Below the pieces are notes generated by a model. It was not told the origin of the DNA, did not search any database, and was given only the letters and a program-made list of their open reading frames with translations. From contig JASHWB010000086.1 of NCBI GenBank assembly GCA_030044295.1, positions 1 through 8,315 on the forward strand: a stretch of 8,315 nucleotides of DNA, written 5' to 3'. The DNA comes from Candidatus Acidiferrales bacterium. Lineage in GTDB: Bacteria; Acidobacteriota; Terriglobia; Acidiferrales; UBA7541. This document shows, in pieces, positions 6,153 to 8,315 of this stretch. Both the position numbers and the translations under genes were made by a program. The number at the start of each line of letters is the position of its first letter. Positions within the stretch are counted from its first letter, which is position 1.

Positions 6153-7655
6153 ATGGCATCAACAGTTAAGATGCGTTTCCACGCGGTCTCGGCTGTACTC
6201 GCCGGGCTGGCCCTGCGCACCGCGTTTATCTTGAAATTTCCAGTGAGCGACACTGGCGATTCGCCATTTTACATCGACCTGGCGTGGAACTGGCTGAAGC
6301 ATGGCGTCTATGGCCTTACAGTAAACGGCGGCGTGGCGCCGGTGGATATGCGCGTTCCAGGCTATCCGGCTTTCCTAGCCGCGATCTTCGCCGCTGCGGG
6401 CGAGTCGGAACGGGCCGTGATGTTCGCGCAGGCGGTGCTGGAATTGCTGACATGCTGCGCGATCGCGCTGATTGCCGCGCGGCTGGCGCCGCGATTTGCC
6501 CGGAGGAGGACGGCGATTGCCGCTCTTTGGCTGGCGGCGCTTTGCCCGTTCACGGCGAACTATACCGCCGTCGTGCTTGCCGAGACGCTCGCGATCTTCC
6601 TCACATCCGTAGCAATACTCATGCTGGTACAGACGGAACTCGGCGCGAATTCGTCGCATCAAGAGGTTTCGGGCGCGAATGGCGGGCTCAGCCCTTGGTT
6701 CCTTGCCGGCATCGTAGCGGGATTCGGCACGCTCGTTCGTCCGGAAACTCCCCTGCTGTTACTCGCGGCGGGACTCGTACTGCTCGCGCGATGGTGGAAG
6801 CCGGTCAACTGGCCGCGGCTAATGCGCGCCACTGCCCTGATGTCCATCGGCTTGGTGCTTCCGCTCGCGCCATGGGCGGCGCGAAACTGGCGGACGTTGC
6901 ATGAAATTCAATTTCTCGCTCCGAGGTACGGCCAATTACCCGGCGAACTCGCACCGCGGGGATTCGAGGCGTGGACACACACATGGCTATGGCGATTCCG
7001 CGATGTGTTTGCAGTGGACTGGAAACTGGACGGAGCCAGGATTGACATGGCCGATTTGCCGCCCGCTGCTTTCGATTCGCCCGCCCAGCGAACGGAAGTT
7101 GCAAAACTGCTGGCGTCGTACAACCAGACGCTTACGCTCACGTCCGATGAGGATCGCGGCTTCGGAGAAATCGCACGCGAACGCACCGCGCTGCACCCGA
7201 TGCGCACATGGGTAAAGATTCCGCTGCTGCGCTCGCTTGCGTTATGGTTCGCACCACGCGTGGAACTGCTGCCCTACACGGGCCAGCTCTTTCCAATCTC
7301 GCGGCAATGGGATCAGGACCGCGAGGATTTCAGCGTTACGGCGGTGCTGGTCCTGGTCAACGCGGCATATTTGGGACTTGCTTTGCTGGGTGCGTGGACG
7401 GCGTGGAAAATTTCGCCGCTTCGTCCGGCGGTGGCGTTCCTGATCGTGTTCGTCGTCATCCGCACCGCGTTCATAGGCTGGTTTGCGGAGACGCCCGAAC
7501 CGCGGTACGTGCTGGAGTGCTTTCCGGCGATCACGGTTCTCGCCGCGTTCGCTTTCGCGCGAGGATTCAGACCTCCTCAACTGGCTCGGGATGAATCGTC
7601 AGTCGATAGATTTGCGGGAAGCGTTCCCTCACGCGGTTTTCCAGCGTCGCCGTAA
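6153..7655 (+). CDS. Integral-membrane GT-C type glycosyltransferase (ArnT/PMT/RgtA-like, GT39 superfamily)
   Basis: Enzymes of this superfamily move a sugar from a polyprenyl-phosphate donor to a lipid, glycan or protein acceptor on the outer face of the inner membrane. The 500-residue protein has about 10-12 hydrophobic segments (e.g. about 11-29, 88-110, 119-137, 139-158, 196-212, 225-241, 394-414, 424-443, 453-470). The first outside loop carries VSDTGDSPFYIDLA (31-44, acidic residues D33 and D36 where the GT-C catalytic Asp is expected). MRVPGYPAFLA (66-76) follows, a hallmark of the PMT_2/RgtA-like group. Other family-like motifs are LVRPETP (194-200), PWAARNW (240-246) and EPRYVLECFPA (449-459). 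A large hydrophilic region at about 245-390 is probably extracytoplasmic. The acceptor cannot be read from sequence. The ATG at 6153 has only GGGG 2 nt upstream; an ATG at 6171 is an alternative. The last 28 or so residues are unusual: they are encoded in the overlap with the convergent gene. Confidence 0.82.
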   Translation: MASTVKMRFHAVSAVLAGLALRTAFILKFPVSDTGDSPFYIDLAWNWLKHGVYGLTVNGGVAPVDMRVPGYPAFLAAIFAAAGESERAVMFAQAVLELLTCCAIALIAARLAPRFARRRTAIAALWLAALCPFTANYTAVVLAETLAIFLTSVAILMLVQTELGANSSHQEVSGANGGLSPWFLAGIVAGFGTLVRPETPLLLLAAGLVLLARWWKPVNWPRLMRATALMSIGLVLPLAPWAARNWRTLHEIQFLAPRYGQLPGELAPRGFEAWTHTWLWRFRDVFAVDWKLDGARIDMADLPPAAFDSPAQRTEVAKLLASYNQTLTLTSDEDRGFGEIARERTALHPMRTWVKIPLLRSLALWFAPRVELLPYTGQLFPISRQWDQDREDFSVTAVLVLVNAAYLGLALLGAWTAWKISPLRPAVAFLIVFVVIRTAFIGWFAETPEPRYVLECFPAITVLAAFAFARGFRPPQLARDESSVDRFAGSVPSRGFPASP

Positions 7656-8315
7656 GGTCGTGCACCACATTTACCGGCAACTTTCCGTCCATCGCGCAAT
7701 GGCAGGAGACCAGAATGCGGTGCTCGACGCTGCGGACGTGCACCTCGTGGCAATCGACCAGCTTTTCGTATTCGGGCGGAAGCGAATTCAGAAAATCCTG
7801 CACCGCGCGCGACAGTTCTTTCATTTCTTCCGCGCCGCCGATCTCTTTTCCCAGAGGCTCGATATGGATGTTCACCAGCGTACCGGGCTGGGTGACACGC
7901 TGAATTTCTTCTTCGAGTTCCGTGGCGCGCCAATGCGCTTCGCTGAGGCTGGCGTGCTCGTCCACTTCCAAGTGCAACTCGACGAATAGGCGGCCGTCGT
8001 ATTGGTGCGCGGAAAGCTCATGGACCGGCAGCCCACGGCGCTGCGCGATGGCGCGAATCGTATCGAAGAGATGCTCGCCGGTGGGTGCGCGCGGCTCCAC
8101 ATGAACGACTACATCCGCAGGAATGATTTGCTCGATGTTGCGCTCCACAGCTTCGCTCGCCGCGTGCGCTTGCTCGAGGCTGGCGGTGCGCGGCACGCTG
8201 ACGGTTACGTCCACGAAATAACGCTGCCCTGCGCGGCGAACACGCACGCGCTCGGTCTGCAGAACGCCCTCCGTTTCATCGACGGCGCTGACGATCCGCT
8301 CGCGCAACCCGATCG
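7567..8315 (-). CDS. Cation diffusion facilitator (CDF) C-terminal part with three tandem ZT-dimer-like domains (5' end outside window)
   Basis: CDF proteins export Zn2+, Fe2+, Mn2+ or related metals by proton antiport and dimerise through a cytoplasmic ferredoxin-like domain. The frame runs open into the right edge, so the membrane domain is beyond it; a TTG at 8307 is not a real start. Counting from the first whole codon, 248 residues are visible. Repeat 1 (about 3-74) matches the YiiP cytoplasmic domain: GLRERIV, SLEQAH (H50) and VVVHVEP (H71). Repeat 2 (about 82-153) has SLSEAH (H127) and VNIHIEP (H150). Repeat 3 (about 165-244) is more divergent, with VNVVHD (H218) and LTIHPEP (H241). 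Each thus keeps the His pair equivalent to metal ligands H248 and H283 of E. coli YiiP. Usual CDFs have one such domain. The metal cannot be named without the membrane site. The gene converges on and overlaps the GT-C gene by 89 bp. Confidence 0.85.
   Translation of the reverse strand, partial: IGLRERIVSAVDETEGVLQTERVRVRRAGQRYFVDVTVSVPRTASLEQAHAASEAVERNIEQIIPADVVVHVEPRAPTGEHLFDTIRAIAQRRGLPVHELSAHQYDGRLFVELHLEVDEHASLSEAHWRATELEEEIQRVTQPGTLVNIHIEPLGKEIGGAEEMKELSRAVQDFLNSLPPEYEKLVDCHEVHVRSVEHRILVSCHCAMDGKLPVNVVHDLTATLENRVRERFPQIYRLTIHPEPVEEV

Noticed and set aside
6284..6904. 206-codon + strand frame inside the GT-C gene
   Set aside because: An alternate frame of a real membrane protein gene, Arg-rich with no hydrophobic pattern or domain.
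1..8315. CRISPR array, insertion sequence, integrase, toxin-antitoxin or defence genes
   Set aside because: No regularly spaced repeats, terminal inverted repeats, transposase or nuclease motifs were seen; apart from one unrecognised protein, the intact genes are housekeeping or envelope types.

Overview
The window is about 8.3 kb of GC-rich bacterial chromosome with mostly housekeeping and envelope genes. There is no transposase, integrase, CRISPR array, tRNA or rRNA. The protein style and gene mix suggest an Acidobacteriota (Terriglobia-like) genome: the small heat-shock protein N-terminus, a GH18/deacetylase/glycosyltransferase fusion, and GGGCACCC-containing intergenic DNA. This is an inference from recalled family resemblance, not from a search.

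Layout, left to right. Positions 1-218 (minus) hold the first 72 codons of an Hsp20/alpha-crystallin small heat-shock protein. It is driven by a near-consensus sigma70-type promoter that carries two interleaved inverted repeats. Positions 353-1537 (minus) encode an intact RlmI-like 23S rRNA cytosine methyltransferase. Positions 1538-2096 contain no convincing gene. They hold a strong rho-independent terminator facing the + strand with no + strand gene upstream of it, a short direct repeat, and a hairpin just after the next gene. Positions 2097-2609 (minus) encode an unrecognised 170-aa protein whose frame stays open upstream through a Cys-rich segment with no usable start codon.

The centre is dominated by a 1137-residue membrane protein (2701-6114, minus). 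It joins a GH18-like glycosidase domain, a complete NodB-type polysaccharide deacetylase and a processive family 2 glycosyltransferase. Membrane segments place the first two domains outside the cytoplasm and the polymerase inside. It reads as a one-polypeptide system to make, export, deacetylate and trim a beta-linked (probably GlcNAc-type) polysaccharide. Diverging from it, only 38 bp away, is a multi-spanning GT-C type glycosyltransferase (6153-7655, plus), which would use lipid-linked sugars. The pair forms a small envelope glycan locus.

At the right edge (7567-8315, minus, 5' end cut off) is the cytoplasmic part of a cation diffusion facilitator. It contains three, not one, tandem copies of the metal-binding dimerisation fold. 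Its 3' end overlaps the GT-C gene tail-to-tail by 89 bp.

The items most worth a second look are the three-domain polysaccharide synthase, the tripled CDF regulatory domain, the orphan terminator (possible small RNA), and the interleaved repeats over the hsp20 promoter.
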